Notes: generated by a model not told the origin, from the sequence alone. A stretch of DNA of 64,000 nt from JABCPE02 sp963530295 (GCA_963530295.1 CAUSCF010000005.1:34358-98357); one strand, 5' to 3'; counted from the stretch's first letter, positions 26,167-35,555 are shown. Translations and numbers: made by a program.

Positions 26167-26328
26167 TTACGGATTTTGGTTTTGTTCTTCTTTTCTTTTT
26201 CTTTCGGTTTCTTCGGCATCTCTGCGGACTTTCTCTTTAATGGACTTATGAAGCTGCCAGCCTTTGGTCAGCACAAAACCAATCCCAATTCCGATGAAAA
26301 TAAGCCCTAAGGCATCAAATGTACTCAT
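26167..26328 (-). CDS. 53-aa small membrane protein in the lysis cassette
   Basis: MSTFDALGLIFIGIGIGFVL followed by a highly charged tail (KEKVRRDAEETERKRKEEQ). One N-terminal membrane span and a cytoplasmic charged helix: the shape of a small antiholin or pinholin-like regulator. It lies two bases upstream of the endolysin ATG and 18 after the spanin stop. Function is inferred from location. Confidence 0.6.
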   Translation of the reverse strand: MSTFDALGLIFIGIGIGFVLTKGWQLHKSIKEKVRRDAEETERKRKEEQNQNP

Positions 26329-26346
26329 GTTCTTATTTTTTTTAGG

Positions 26347-26868
26347 TTAAAATATCTTGTTTCTCAAAAATTCCCAGCACAAACCTCCCGCAGCAAATAT
26401 TACGAAATAAACCCACCAGCTCTCCCTCCGTTCGGTCTGCTTGGATTTAGTTTCTGTTTTTGCTTTAGTCTGGGTTTCTTTTTCTTTATCGATGCTTACT
26501 GCAACAGTATCTGTTTTATAGGTCTCAGTTTTTTTATTTGACAAATCCTTCTTATTATTAAAATCCAGTTTCCCTGTAGTCTTTCCCTTGACCTCTTTAC
26601 CATTGTAAAAAAATGAAAATTCTGCAGGTGTATTCCCAATAGGAGTAATACTAAAACCAGAATCTATACTGATACTGCTATATTCCTCGTGTTCCCTGGT
26701 TTGGGAAATTCCCGTGGAATCTTTTTTCTCTCTTTCAGCTTCATGAATGCTGATTTCTGACTTCTCTTTTTCTAGGACTGCCTTTCGGCTCCCACAGCTT
26801 ACCATGGACAATAGCAGACAAGCAAGCAGGAGCCAGAATCCTATTCTGTGACTGATTTTACTTTTCAT
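26347..26868 (-). CDS. putative one-molecule spanin (u-spanin)
   Basis: A 173-aa protein with a lipoprotein signal (LLLSMVSCGSRKA; Cys25) and a C-terminal membrane helix (about 151-168, WWVYFVIFAAGGLCW) joined by a charged linker. An outer-membrane lipid anchor plus an inner-membrane helix is the layout of T1 gp11-type u-spanins, which fuse the two membranes in the last step of lysis. It overlaps the holin gene by 11 bases and precedes the endolysin. Confidence 0.75.
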   Translation of the reverse strand: MKSKISHRIGFWLLLACLLLSMVSCGSRKAVLEKEKSEISIHEAEREKKDSTGISQTREHEEYSSISIDSGFSITPIGNTPAEFSFFYNGKEVKGKTTGKLDFNNKKDLSNKKTETYKTDTVAVSIDKEKETQTKAKTETKSKQTERRESWWVYFVIFAAGGLCWEFLRNKIF

Positions 26869-27385
26869 CTTTTTTGCTTTTTAGATCGTCAATATCTCCA
26901 CTATTGTGGAAGTTTTTTATTTTATCCAAAAGTCCGCTCGGCGGGAATCTTCCCCCTGTAACAACCGACATGTTCGTAAGTGCAGTAGCGCCAGGATAGA
27001 GAATAACCATGAGCTGAACCAATACGCTGAAATAACTCTTGAAAAATTCTATCGGTTCCAAAACCTTATTGATAACAGACAAAATGATAAATCCCATTGA
27101 AATAATAGATAATTTAGTAATCAATTCTTTGAGATTTCCTTTGAATGTGAAATCCTTAAGAATTATCAAGTGAACATAACTATCTAAAATATGGTCTATT
27201 ACTAAAACCACACACAAGCAGAATAGGAAAAACTCACTTTCTACATACCACCCACTAATTCGCTCCGTGAGAGTTACGGCTGCCGCTGGAGCTAGAGACA
27301 ACTGTGCTGATGCCATCAACTTCTGCGAAAAACTCCCTTTGTATAACAACACCAGGTTGTCCACAATAAATTCTTTTATATTCAT
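26858..27385 (-). CDS. phage holin
   Basis: A 175-aa membrane protein with about four hydrophobic segments (roughly 25-42, 50-70, 88-108, 117-140), a charged C-terminal tail (DDLKSKKDEK) and the segment YPGATALTNMSVVTGGRFPP seen in Bacteroidota phage holins. It should form the inner-membrane lesion that releases the M15 endolysin. First gene of the lysis cassette, directly after the SGNH tail protein. Confidence 0.8.
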   Translation of the reverse strand: MNIKEFIVDNLVLLYKGSFSQKLMASAQLSLAPAAAVTLTERISGWYVESEFFLFCLCVVLVIDHILDSYVHLIILKDFTFKGNLKELITKLSIISMGFIILSVINKVLEPIEFFKSYFSVLVQLMVILYPGATALTNMSVVTGGRFPPSGLLDKIKNFHNSGDIDDLKSKKDEK

Positions 27386-27402
27386 TTTTAAATTATTATT
27401 TT

Positions 27403-29157
27403 TTACTTCAATAAAGCTTTTACATACACTTTAACTGGGTCTCCGATTTCTTCCGCCTTTAATGGAACTCCTTTTCTACCTGTGCTGGTCGTTATTACTT
27501 TCAAGCCTTTTATTTCGGTAACCGTTCCATTTCGCTGGATAAATCTAAATTCCAATATTTCAGCAAAACTCTCTATTCTTGGGAGCTTGTAGATTACTCG
27601 GTCATTAGCACCATTCGTTTCTGCTACAACTTCCAAATCATGTGTCCACGGCAAAACAGTATCTACCATAGTATCAGAAATTCCAAGGTTGTATTCAGAA
27701 ATATGTGGTGTCCAATCCGTTGCTTTTGTTCCTTTTTCTAGCTTGAAATTTCTAATGTCTACTGCTACCCCTTGAACATCAGAAGTAAACGCTACCATCC
27801 ACGAGCTATCCAAATTAAAGGCTTCCTGTTTTATCCTAGTCCAAACATTCGGAGGAATACTCTGTCCCCAAATTGTAACATTTCCTGTGTGGGAATGCCT
27901 AAAATCCATACTTCTAGAGTGAGTTCCTGCAACTATACCCTCCATTTTAAAACCATATACTCCGACAACTTGATGAGATACAGGGGTATACCTCACAAAA
28001 CTTCCTGTAGCATCACTCATAACAGCAGAAGTTCCTGTGTTTTCACTTGGAGAGGGGTTGTTAGGTGAAAGTAACGGAAGAGCCGTATTTTTAAAAAGAT
28101 TAGCTCCACCTATAACCATATTACCTGAAGGAGCAGGTGTATTCCCTTTTGGTAGGGCTTTTAGTTTTTCATCTATTTGGGTTTTGGTGTAATAATCCGA
28201 TGCCTCCAATTTCCCCACTGTCCCAAATTCCAGCATTTTGCTGGTTACATATTCTGCAATTAGCCTGTGCCCTCTTTTATTTGGATGCAAACCATCATAA
28301 AAATAGATTCCATGGTTATATTTAGTTATACCTACTTCCCTCATATCTATCCACTTGATACCATACATCTTTGCTATATCAATAATCCTTTCAGCAAGTT
28401 TATCAGAATCTTTATTTTGGTCATCTGTAGACCCATCATGGAAAGACCGAAGTGGAGTCATCAATATGATTTGTGACTTTTTATAATAAGGAAGCATATT
28501 CTCCAATGCTAACTGATAAGCTTCTGTGAACTTTTTAAGGTTTGGATTGTTTACATTAGTAATATCCCCAAGAGAAGTTTTATCTTTAATTTCCCCCAAA
28601 GGAACACCAGTAGTAGGCACATTCAGTGCACGCTGGTCATTTGCGCCCATGAAAATGAATATAAAGTCACTATCTTGAGCTACCACTTTTGTCCTAGAAA
28701 AAGCAAAGGCGTCGCCATCTATTCCTGTAACTCTAGAACCAGCCCTGCCATCAAGCGTTGCTTTTACTCCTCCTGTAAGACTTAAAAGCTGTGCAGTCCA
28801 TACATCTTCATAGGCATAACCTTTGGCTGGTGTATATTCGTTATTTGTACTCTCCCCCCACGAAGTAATAGAATCTCCAATAAACGAAATCTTCTTTCCA
28901 GCGAGCTTATTATTTACGCTGGGAGCAGGTGTAGAGCCTCCGCTCTTTATTTTATCTTCAACAGCTTTCAGCTCCTCTTTGGTCGCAACTAGAGGAAGAA
29001 CTCTCTCTACACTCTCTATTCTAGATGAATCTGCTTTTCTATTTAATTCAGAAAAGGTTTTCTCAAAACTTTCTCTGAGTTTTGCTTCTGTAATTTCTCC
29101 ATTGTTGTTGTCAGGAAGAAGCCCTTTAATTTCTTCCAATGTAGACACATTACTCAT
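27403..29157 (-). CDS. tail fibre/spike-like protein with SGNH hydrolase domain
   Basis: 584 aa. N-terminal coiled region (1-75), then an SGNH/GDSL esterase domain: block I GDSITSWG with S96, block II around G140, block III GAND (G171, N173), block V DGLHPN (D288, H291). A C-terminal beta region (about 345-584) resembles carbohydrate-binding or fibre domains. Such enzymes de-acetylate surface polysaccharides, so the protein may trim capsule or O-antigen during adsorption. Pro/Ser/Gly linkers (GGSTPAPSVNN, GNTPAPSGN) join the domains. Confidence 0.82.
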   Translation of the reverse strand: MSNVSTLEEIKGLLPDNNNGEITEAKLRESFEKTFSELNRKADSSRIESVERVLPLVATKEELKAVEDKIKSGGSTPAPSVNNKLAGKKISFIGDSITSWGESTNNEYTPAKGYAYEDVWTAQLLSLTGGVKATLDGRAGSRVTGIDGDAFAFSRTKVVAQDSDFIFIFMGANDQRALNVPTTGVPLGEIKDKTSLGDITNVNNPNLKKFTEAYQLALENMLPYYKKSQIILMTPLRSFHDGSTDDQNKDSDKLAERIIDIAKMYGIKWIDMREVGITKYNHGIYFYDGLHPNKRGHRLIAEYVTSKMLEFGTVGKLEASDYYTKTQIDEKLKALPKGNTPAPSGNMVIGGANLFKNTALPLLSPNNPSPSENTGTSAVMSDATGSFVRYTPVSHQVVGVYGFKMEGIVAGTHSRSMDFRHSHTGNVTIWGQSIPPNVWTRIKQEAFNLDSSWMVAFTSDVQGVAVDIRNFKLEKGTKATDWTPHISEYNLGISDTMVDTVLPWTHDLEVVAETNGANDRVIYKLPRIESFAEILEFRFIQRNGTVTEIKGLKVITTSTGRKGVPLKAEEIGDPVKVYVKALLK

Positions 29158-29168
29158 TGTTTCTTTAT

Positions 29169-29765
29169 TTATATTCTAAATCCTTTACTAAATCCTCTGG
29201 AGAATCCTCCTACTTGTTTTTTCTTCTCCTCCTCTCCTATTTCAGCGATATTTCCTGCATATTCATATAGTCCTGTATTTGCTGAAAAAGTGAAACTTAC
29301 CATGTTATCCTCTTCGAATTTCTTTCCAGAAGTAGCATCTCCGCTGGTAAGGTATGCAGCGTTTCTAAGATTCCCCAGAACCCAAACTCTGCCGTTACTA
29401 TCCGAAACCAAAAACACCAGTCCAGAATTCCCCGTTTGAGAAAGAAAACCAAGGTTTCTAGGCGTCATTCCTGTCAGCTGAAACGAAAGCTCGCTCATCT
29501 GCTTCCATCTCTTCACACTGCCAGTGACCTTCTCCGATAGAGAACCTTGGTCTAGATAAACATCCACAGCCTTTAGGCTTTTTCCGTGTTTGAGTAAAAT
29601 ATTTCCTTTAGAAATTGTCCTGCTGTCTTCGTAGCCCTCCGCTTCGGGAAGAACTATTTTTGCAAAGTCTGAAACAGAAGCATAGTAGAGCCTCACTAAA
29701 ATACCGCCAAACACCTCTGTGCTTGGACAATAATGCAAATCTTCTGTATGTATTTCTGTAATCAC
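29169..29765 (-). CDS. tail-tube-like protein, paralogue of the 37.3-kb gene
   Basis: 198 aa if translation starts at the GTG at 29763-29765 (VITEIHTEDLHYCPSTE). The longer frame to 29873 runs back through a terminator hairpin and overlaps the 286-aa gene, so I reject it. Shared features with the protein at 37260-37811: CPxxE...G near the start with LYY, a central QxD/EG segment, and TSGKKFEEDN against TTGKKIDDNS near the end. Probably a tail tube or decoration homologue; the duplication is described under findings. Confidence 0.6.
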   Translation of the reverse strand: MITEIHTEDLHYCPSTEVFGGILVRLYYASVSDFAKIVLPEAEGYEDSRTISKGNILLKHGKSLKAVDVYLDQGSLSEKVTGSVKRWKQMSELSFQLTGMTPRNLGFLSQTGNSGLVFLVSDSNGRVWVLGNLRNAAYLTSGDATSGKKFEEDNMVSFTFSANTGLYEYAGNIAEIGEEEKKKQVGGFSRGFSKGFRI

Positions 29766-29770
29766 AAGAA

Positions 29771-29800
29771 CAAAAATAGCACCCCGCAGGGTGCTAAAAA
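29771..29800 (-). terminator. bidirectional terminator
   Basis: Arms tagcaccc (29777-29784) and gggtgcta (29789-29796), loop CGCA, flanked by A5 and A7, so T-rich on either strand's exit. It follows the 286-aa gene and lies directly in front of the tail-tube-like gene. Confidence 0.8.
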
Positions 29801-29811
29801 AAGACATCATA

Positions 29812-30672
29812 TTACAAGAAGAGACCTCCCTTTTTTGCGATGATAGGTACTTTCGGCTGAGAATCTTCCCCACTCCAGCAAGGGAATTTGTCCCTGTATA
29901 TACTTAGATAATCCCATATTTGTGTAAGATAGCGTTCACTTCCTCTGATATGGCGGAACTGAAATATTCTTTTTTCCTCATCTGTAAGCACTACAGACTT
30001 CTGCCACGGTAATTCCTCATACTGCACCACGATGCCTGTGCTGGTAAACAGAAAGCCCTGTTCCGCCGCCGCATCTGCGATAGCCTTCTCAATGCAGTAT
30101 TTCATTATCATACCTCTTAATTCATCATCGCCCAGAAGAACATCTGCTTCACAAGGTTTCATTTTGGAAAGAAGTTCATCCAAAGCACCACGCATCAAAT
30201 CTGAAAGTCTCAAATAAACCTCTGGAGAAATTTCTCCGAAATAATATCTCGTTTCAGAAAACGGCAGAAGCGAGAAACTTCTCTTGAAAAAAGGCAGTTC
30301 CTGTTTTTCCGCCAAAAGATTCAAGGCTTTTGCTAAATAAAAATCTGCCTTTCTGAGCCAACTCAAAACCAAGTCACGAACATCCCACCAACTGGCGTTC
30401 TTGGTCGTTCCCTGCTCATATTGGTTAATTCCATAGTTACTCAGATGAACCTTTATCCTCGGAAGCGACAAAACAAAGCTGTAATGAAGCCCCGCCGTTA
30501 CCAAATTATTATAAGCCGTTGGATTGGAGGTTTCCAGCTCTTGGAATACTTCTTTGTCTACCAAGGAGAAAATCTTTCTCTCAAATCCATACTGCTGGTC
30601 TATCAATTCAAAATCAAAATTCTTCGGAAAGCTCACCAGCTCTCTGGCTTTCTGTTCTGTTATTTTTTCCAT
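29812..30672 (-). CDS. hypothetical 286-aa head/neck protein
   Basis: MEKITEQKARELVSFPKNFD...; alpha-rich, soluble. It follows the portal gene (48 bases) and precedes tail genes, so an adaptor or head-completion role is likely. The pattern resembles the DUF6712 proteins found in Bacteroides phages, recalled with low certainty. Confidence 0.55.
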   Translation of the reverse strand: MEKITEQKARELVSFPKNFDFELIDQQYGFERKIFSLVDKEVFQELETSNPTAYNNLVTAGLHYSFVLSLPRIKVHLSNYGINQYEQGTTKNASWWDVRDLVLSWLRKADFYLAKALNLLAEKQELPFFKRSFSLLPFSETRYYFGEISPEVYLRLSDLMRGALDELLSKMKPCEADVLLGDDELRGMIMKYCIEKAIADAAAEQGFLFTSTGIVVQYEELPWQKSVVLTDEEKRIFQFRHIRGSERYLTQIWDYLSIYRDKFPCWSGEDSQPKVPIIAKKGGLFL

Positions 30673-30720
30673 TATTACTATATTTTCCGCACTGATTACG
30701 AAACTTTTACTTTTGGTAAT

Positions 30721-32061
30721 TTAATTCTTAACTGCCACTTGTCCATTTGGGTTTTTGTCCAAAGTTGTAAGATTGATATTCGGGAATTTTGCCACGAGGT
30801 CTTTGTTCCAGTTATTCCATTTCTGAATTAGTCTGAAAACCCAAAGCGTTCGGGCGTGTTTCCTCGGAAGCCTCGCACAAAGTATCGTCCATGCCTCCCG
30901 CTTATCAGAACCAGAACCGCTCAAGTTTTTTCCACCAGGAACACCCGCACCCAACAGGGCTGGATCTACCCCCATAGAGAACAAAATCTCCGAGTTTCCT
31001 GCGCTGGCATCGGGCAGAAAATCACCGCCAGCCTGTGTCTGCTTGATTTCCTCAATCTGAATTCCCTTTATCAGCTCTCCCGAGTTTTTGTCCCTAAAAA
31101 ATGGAGAAATCAAACTTTTTCCGCTTCCTTTATTCCCCGTCATCTCTTTGTCTATGCTGTTTACCAGCTCTTCTCTGTATCTATTTTTCAGCTCACTGTC
31201 GAACTTCGCCCACTCATCCTTTCCGTATCTATGAATGAAGAAATCATCAGCGATATGAATCATATATTTAAAGTTAAACTGCTGTTCAAACATTCGTTTT
31301 TTCAGCTCTGGAACAGACAATACTACATCCATCCAGCCGTTTTTGAACGAAGAATGCCAGCCGACTGATGGATAAACTTTCTCTATCATCAAGGTATTGA
31401 CAATAGGAACAATGAGCTTGCTGATTTTCTTCGCCTTGCAGTAGTCCTTGATTTCCTGCATGGACAAATTCTGCCCGAAGCATCGCACCTTTATGGTATC
31501 TTTTTCGTTGAAATCCGTTTCACCCCACGCAGAATTGATGTAGACATTTTCTATCATTCCATTTTTTGGCTTTTCGAACCTACAGAACCCTGCCTGCTGT
31601 CTCGACACAGAAATAATTTCTTCGCCGTTTGGACTCAGCAGAAATTCTGGGAAAGCAATACCAAAGCACTCAAAATCTGCCACCAAATCACTTAATACCA
31701 ACTCAAACTGCGTTCGGTCAAAAAAATCATAGATATCTGGCTCACTGCTTGGGATTTTTTCCCTAAACTCTGCATCGCCCTCGGTTTCCACTAATTCGAA
31801 AACCTTCAGCCCCAGCCCATAATGAGCCGAAGTAAGCACCTCCAATCCGCCCAAAGCAGCACCCACCATCGCCACTTTTTCCATCAGGCGTTTAGGATAT
31901 TGGTTATCATCGCCCCAGTTGCACCAGTTATTGGAATCCGTAGCCGATGCGTTTATTTTCGCAACGCTGTGAGGCTCAGCGCTGGCACCTTTGGCAGCAC
32001 CGCTGAAACTCACCACAGAATTACCCCCTACTATATAGGTATCATTGTCTATTTTCTGCAT
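30721..32061 (-). CDS. phage portal protein
   Basis: 446 aa. N-terminal NNWCNWGDDNQYPKRLMEKV, a core with FECFGIAFPEFLLSPNGEEI and SRQQAGFCRFEKPKNG, and a C-terminal region with PDASAGNSEILFSMGVDPALLGAG and RKHARTLWVFRLIQKWN, all typical of the portal proteins of Bacteroidota siphoviruses. It forms the dodecameric DNA-entry ring at one vertex of the head. Unusually, it is separated from the capsid genes by the terminase. Confidence 0.82.
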   Translation of the reverse strand: MQKIDNDTYIVGGNSVVSFSGAAKGASAEPHSVAKINASATDSNNWCNWGDDNQYPKRLMEKVAMVGAALGGLEVLTSAHYGLGLKVFELVETEGDAEFREKIPSSEPDIYDFFDRTQFELVLSDLVADFECFGIAFPEFLLSPNGEEIISVSRQQAGFCRFEKPKNGMIENVYINSAWGETDFNEKDTIKVRCFGQNLSMQEIKDYCKAKKISKLIVPIVNTLMIEKVYPSVGWHSSFKNGWMDVVLSVPELKKRMFEQQFNFKYMIHIADDFFIHRYGKDEWAKFDSELKNRYREELVNSIDKEMTGNKGSGKSLISPFFRDKNSGELIKGIQIEEIKQTQAGGDFLPDASAGNSEILFSMGVDPALLGAGVPGGKNLSGSGSDKREAWTILCARLPRKHARTLWVFRLIQKWNNWNKDLVAKFPNINLTTLDKNPNGQVAVKN

Positions 32062-32104
32062 TTTTATTTATTTTAAAATCAAAAATCTAAAAAAGAATTG
32101 TTTA

Positions 32105-32833
32105 TCAAAAAGACCTATTATAAAAGTAACTTTTCTTTTCTCCTGTCTTTTCTCCACCTTGCCAAACATCCAGCACAATATAAGGTCTCCCTCCTTCCTG
32201 CCTCTCAATCCAGCCATCCACCAGTTCAAACATATTAAAATCAACAGCAAAACTTCCTGAAAGCCCCCAATGTTCCTTTGTCCAGCTCATAAATCCGCCT
32301 AAAAAATCCCAGTTATAATATAAATTCTCTCCATGTATGGACATGGTAGGTCTTCCCAGCGGCTTATTAAAACTGCACAAGTAGTTTGCCCTGAGTTCTT
32401 CATATATTCGGTAGAAAAACAGATAAATACTATCATTCGTTCCGTAGGTTTCGTGAGCCCAAGTTTTAGGAATGGATGGGAGTTTTACGAATGGTGGATT
32501 GGTAAAAACCACCAGTCTTCCACATTGTGCCGCATGATGAAGAATGTGCGGAAGTTCATAGATATTATCATTCAAAAAATCAAATTGCCAAGCCTTCATC
32601 CCTTTGCTTCGCATAATTTCTACATCTTCTACCTCCAGTGTGGTCGCATATTTTTCACACCCCTCAGGCAAGGCTTCCAGTAAAGCTCCTTCGCCTCCAG
32701 CAGGGTCATAGAAAACATATTTTTCCAGTGGCTCTGGCAACGCTTTTTTCATGTACTCCACTGCCAAATTCGCCCACTCCTTTGGAGTATAATAAGCTCC
32801 TGTTTTATGTTTTCTTTCTTTTGTAAGTTCCAT
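32105..32833 (-). CDS. orphan N6-adenine DNA methyltransferase
   Basis: 242 aa. TGAYYTP at 11-17, AdoMet-binding motif I FYDPAGGEGALLEAL (about 41-55), catalytic motif IV NPPF (112-115). This is the gamma-type layout of N6-adenine methyltransferases. No restriction enzyme or specificity subunit is next to it, so it is an orphan, lying between a small gene and the portal in the packaging cluster. It may protect phage DNA from host restriction or mark it for packaging. Confidence 0.85.
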   Translation of the reverse strand: MELTKERKHKTGAYYTPKEWANLAVEYMKKALPEPLEKYVFYDPAGGEGALLEALPEGCEKYATTLEVEDVEIMRSKGMKAWQFDFLNDNIYELPHILHHAAQCGRLVVFTNPPFVKLPSIPKTWAHETYGTNDSIYLFFYRIYEELRANYLCSFNKPLGRPTMSIHGENLYYNWDFLGGFMSWTKEHWGLSGSFAVDFNMFELVDGWIERQEGGRPYIVLDVWQGGEKTGEKKSYFYNRSF

Positions 32834-32851
32834 GTTTTATCAATATCAATA

Positions 32852-33175
32852 TTAAAAAACCACCTTTTTGCCGTTAAATTCCTCAATGAAAATAATGTGT
32901 ATTTTCTTTATTTCGCCGTTTTTCAGTTTGATATTCCTGGTGCGATTTTCCCAGTGGTTCGGATTTTTAAAAGGCGTTTCATCCGCCAGCCTTACCGCCC
33001 CTTTTTTCGCAGGAGGACGAAGCAGAACCGCCTCCTCGTAACTTATCAATTTTCCCCCTGTTTTATTTTGCAGGTTAAAACTCCTAATTTTTAGAGAAAA
33101 AGGAACAGGATTTTTGCGGGCATCTAGTTTTTTCATTTCCGTGAGAACATCAGATAAAAACAGCGTTTTTTCCAT
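32852..33175 (-). CDS. hypothetical 107-aa phage protein
   Basis: The start chosen is the ATG at 33173-33175 (MEKTLFLSDVLTEMKKLDAR); the frame continues to 33238 but the added residues are hydrophobic and unlike the body. Basic protein with SLKIRSFNLQNKTGGKLISY. It precedes the methyltransferase by 18 bases. Unknown function; a DNA-associated role would suit its charge. Confidence 0.55.
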   Translation of the reverse strand: MEKTLFLSDVLTEMKKLDARKNPVPFSLKIRSFNLQNKTGGKLISYEEAVLLRPPAKKGAVRLADETPFKNPNHWENRTRNIKLKNGEIKKIHIIFIEEFNGKKVVF

Positions 33176-33459
33176 ACCGCAAATATCAAACAACACCACG
33201 GAAACATAAAAGACACACCAAAAAACACCAAAAAACAAGGCTCTTTCTCAAAATTTTGAAACTAATCATTTGTTTATCAAACTATTAACCTATGATTTTT
33301 TTGTTTTTTTCTCAAAGTGCGCAAAAGCCCCCACGAGCCGCCTTAGTTTTTTCTACAATTGCAGTTTTATTTTTTACCGAAATATGAAAGGGACTTCCCC
33401 GAAATGCTGGAAAGCCAAAAACAAAAAAATCCCCTCGGAATGAGGAGACCCTGTAGCTT
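33176..33459 (-). other. non-coding gap between large terminase and the next gene
   Basis: 284 bases with no convincing gene; the open frame on the minus strand at 33312-33623 is a shadow of the terminase end. It contains a terminator hairpin near 33424-33448 (CTCCTC/GAGGGG with a T7 run on the minus strand) and a tandem caccaaaaaa repeat near 33216-33237. Late-promoter sequences may be here but none is clear. Confidence 0.5.
33424..33448 (-). terminator. terminator after the large terminase gene
   Basis: Minus-strand hairpin CTCCTC-ATTCC-GAGGGG followed by ATTTTTTT, twelve bases after the terminase stop. Confidence 0.65.
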
Positions 33460-34992
33460 TTAAATGTTGCTAATAATAAAGGAATCAGAGTAATCGTAAT
33501 CCAAAAGATAACTGAACTGCCAAAACAAACAATAATCCAGCGTATCCGAAAAGTGAGTGGCGTGTTCTTGTGGAATTGTACTGCTTCGCTCGGAGGATTT
33601 GTCTTTCTTAAAGGCATCATCACTTGTCAGCGGTGCATTCTCCATTGATATTATCAAGTTCGGACACTGATTTTCATTTATCCTAACAATAGGAAGCCGA
33701 GGATTCTGCTCGGAAAGAATTTCGTTAATCAATCTGAATTTCTGTATATGCTCGGGATTATTCGTGTTCGGTGTCTGGTTAATCACTATCCAACCCGCCG
33801 AACGGAGCGCATTTTCTACATCTTCTGCCAATGTAGTCTTGGAATTCGCCTCAGACTTGTAACCAGAGCGGTCATGATACAGATGCACTACATTACAGCT
33901 GGATTGGTGGTGTTTATAGTAGTCGATGAACTGCTTAACCATATCGGAAAGTTTATCAGGGTTCTTTGCAAAGAACTCCTTGATGAATCTTATCTCTCCT
34001 TGACTTTCTAAATGCTGCGACACTGTCCCACAGTTAATTCTTCCCCCAAAATCCAAATTGAATTGAAGCGGAACACCACGCACCAGGTCAGTGTCATACT
34101 TACTGCTCGGCACATAGTTTTCTGTCAAATCCCCCAAAGCATCAATATCGTATTTATACTTATAATAATTCTTCTTGCTGAGCTGTGCATAGAAACCATC
34201 TGCTATCTTCCCAGGGCGGATGTTCAGTATCTCAGCTTCAAACATAGTCTTTGAAAGCGCCTCTCTTCTCATCTTCTCTATCCAGCCAGGCTCTAGGTTA
34301 TGGATATTTACTTTCGAAGATGCTTTGATAAAGGTATACTCTTTTGGGTTTTCCATCGCCATTTTCTCCCTATTAGTGAACCATTCCCCCTTCTTGGTCA
34401 TCGCCACAGAAGAAACGAATATCTCGGCATGAAGCATAGATTTACCTTTGAATATTTCCTTCTTGGCTCTATTCGTCGTCAAAACATTATTGAATAATCG
34501 GTCGTAGGTAAGCAGTGCAGCCTCGTCGCCTATAATCCAGTAGGAGTTAAGCCCCCTTCCTGAATTGGGATTGTCCAGCGAAACCATTATCGCAATGGCG
34601 CCATTTCTGAAATGAATTACATTATTCCAGCTGTCAGGCGCTTGGAATGGTCGCTCGAAACCCATAGATACCCCGCTCCTGCCTACTACATAATCATACC
34701 CCTCCCATAGTCCGAACATCTCTAGTCCCTCCTTGGTAGATGGCAGGGTTCTGGTCTTTATCTGCACAAAAGATTCCCCCACAATCACACCTGTAGAGCG
34801 TGGCATCTGCCTCACGGCTTCCTTTAAGAACCACCCCAATACAGTAGACTTACCCGACCCCCTCGCCGCTTCTATTGTGATATAAGGAATTTTATAGCGA
34901 TGGTTCGCCAGAACTGCTGCCATCTGCATAGGATTGAGCAGAATCTCTTTCTGTGGTTTTATCAAATTACTAATCTCTCTATTCATCATCAT
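33460..34992 (-). CDS. terL: phage terminase large subunit
   Basis: 510 aa, DNA-packaging motor. Walker A AARGSGKST (42-50), Walker B YWIIGDEAAL (151-160), and a RNase-H-like nuclease domain with acidic residues in QFNLDFGGRINCG (about 312), VHLYHDRSGYK and DTLDYCLFW. It overlaps the small subunit by 14 bases. Full length for the family. Confidence 0.9.
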   Translation of the reverse strand: MMMNREISNLIKPQKEILLNPMQMAAVLANHRYKIPYITIEAARGSGKSTVLGWFLKEAVRQMPRSTGVIVGESFVQIKTRTLPSTKEGLEMFGLWEGYDYVVGRSGVSMGFERPFQAPDSWNNVIHFRNGAIAIMVSLDNPNSGRGLNSYWIIGDEAALLTYDRLFNNVLTTNRAKKEIFKGKSMLHAEIFVSSVAMTKKGEWFTNREKMAMENPKEYTFIKASSKVNIHNLEPGWIEKMRREALSKTMFEAEILNIRPGKIADGFYAQLSKKNYYKYKYDIDALGDLTENYVPSSKYDTDLVRGVPLQFNLDFGGRINCGTVSQHLESQGEIRFIKEFFAKNPDKLSDMVKQFIDYYKHHQSSCNVVHLYHDRSGYKSEANSKTTLAEDVENALRSAGWIVINQTPNTNNPEHIQKFRLINEILSEQNPRLPIVRINENQCPNLIISMENAPLTSDDAFKKDKSSERSSTIPQEHATHFSDTLDYCLFWQFSYLLDYDYSDSFIISNI

Positions 34993-35551
34993 CTTCGTTT
35001 TCTTCTACTTCCCTAAATTCTGCATCCTCGATTTCTAAATTATTAAAATCTACCACACCATACGCAAACTCCTTATCCATCATCTTATAAATTCTTCTCG
35101 GCATTCTGATGTTATACTCATGCGCTTGTATCTTGTTAGGGTCTATCTGATTTTCGTTTTCATCAAAATTAAATAGCTCCCTGTATTCTTTCAGCGCCTT
35201 AACTGCAAGGTCTCCATTACCAGCCTTTACAGCCTTCTGGTATTCATTCCAGAAAGCCTCTTTCAGCACCTGCCGTTCCGCTGCCAATGTAGTAGCGTCC
35301 AGCTCTCCAAAAATCTGCATGGACATATTATACTCACGATACGCCGAAGCCTGAGAAATCCCGTGGTCTCTCATTAAGATCTGAATTACTTGATAGGTAG
35401 AGTATTTGTTATTCAATCTCAGTGACCATGCGTGGCTCATCCGCTTCTTTTTCTCCGCCTCTCGCTCGGTCAGTTCCACTGAACTCTCATCCAGGTAACT
35501 CGCCTTTATACGCTGAAAACTGCTGTCTTTCTTGAATTTTGACAATTCCAT
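34979..35551 (-). CDS. terS: phage terminase small subunit
   Basis: 190 aa with a helix-turn-helix region around 45-75 (YSTYQVIQILMRDHGISQAS) and a helical oligomerisation part (about 85-130), ending in an acidic tail (EENEDDDE). It overlaps terL. Upstream lie a terminator (35593-35616) and the box TATCTTTG (35556-35563, minus strand), only five bases from the ATG, so translation may start with very little leader. Confidence 0.75.
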   Translation of the reverse strand: MELSKFKKDSSFQRIKASYLDESSVELTEREAEKKKRMSHAWSLRLNNKYSTYQVIQILMRDHGISQASAYREYNMSMQIFGELDATTLAAERQVLKEAFWNEYQKAVKAGNGDLAVKALKEYRELFNFDENENQIDPNKIQAHEYNIRMPRRIYKMMDKEFAYGVVDFNNLEIEDAEFREVEENEDDDE

Positions 35552-35555
35552 GCCT

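Noticed and set aside
29766..29873. N-terminal extension of the 29.2-kb tail-tube-like gene
   Set aside because: It runs through a terminator hairpin and overlaps the preceding gene; the GTG at 29763-29765 aligns with the start of the paralogue at 37.8 kb.
33176..33238. N-terminal extension of the 107-aa gene
   Set aside because: The extension (MFFGVFWCVFYVSVV) is hydrophobic with rare-type composition and overlaps repeat sequence; an internal ATG gives a better start.
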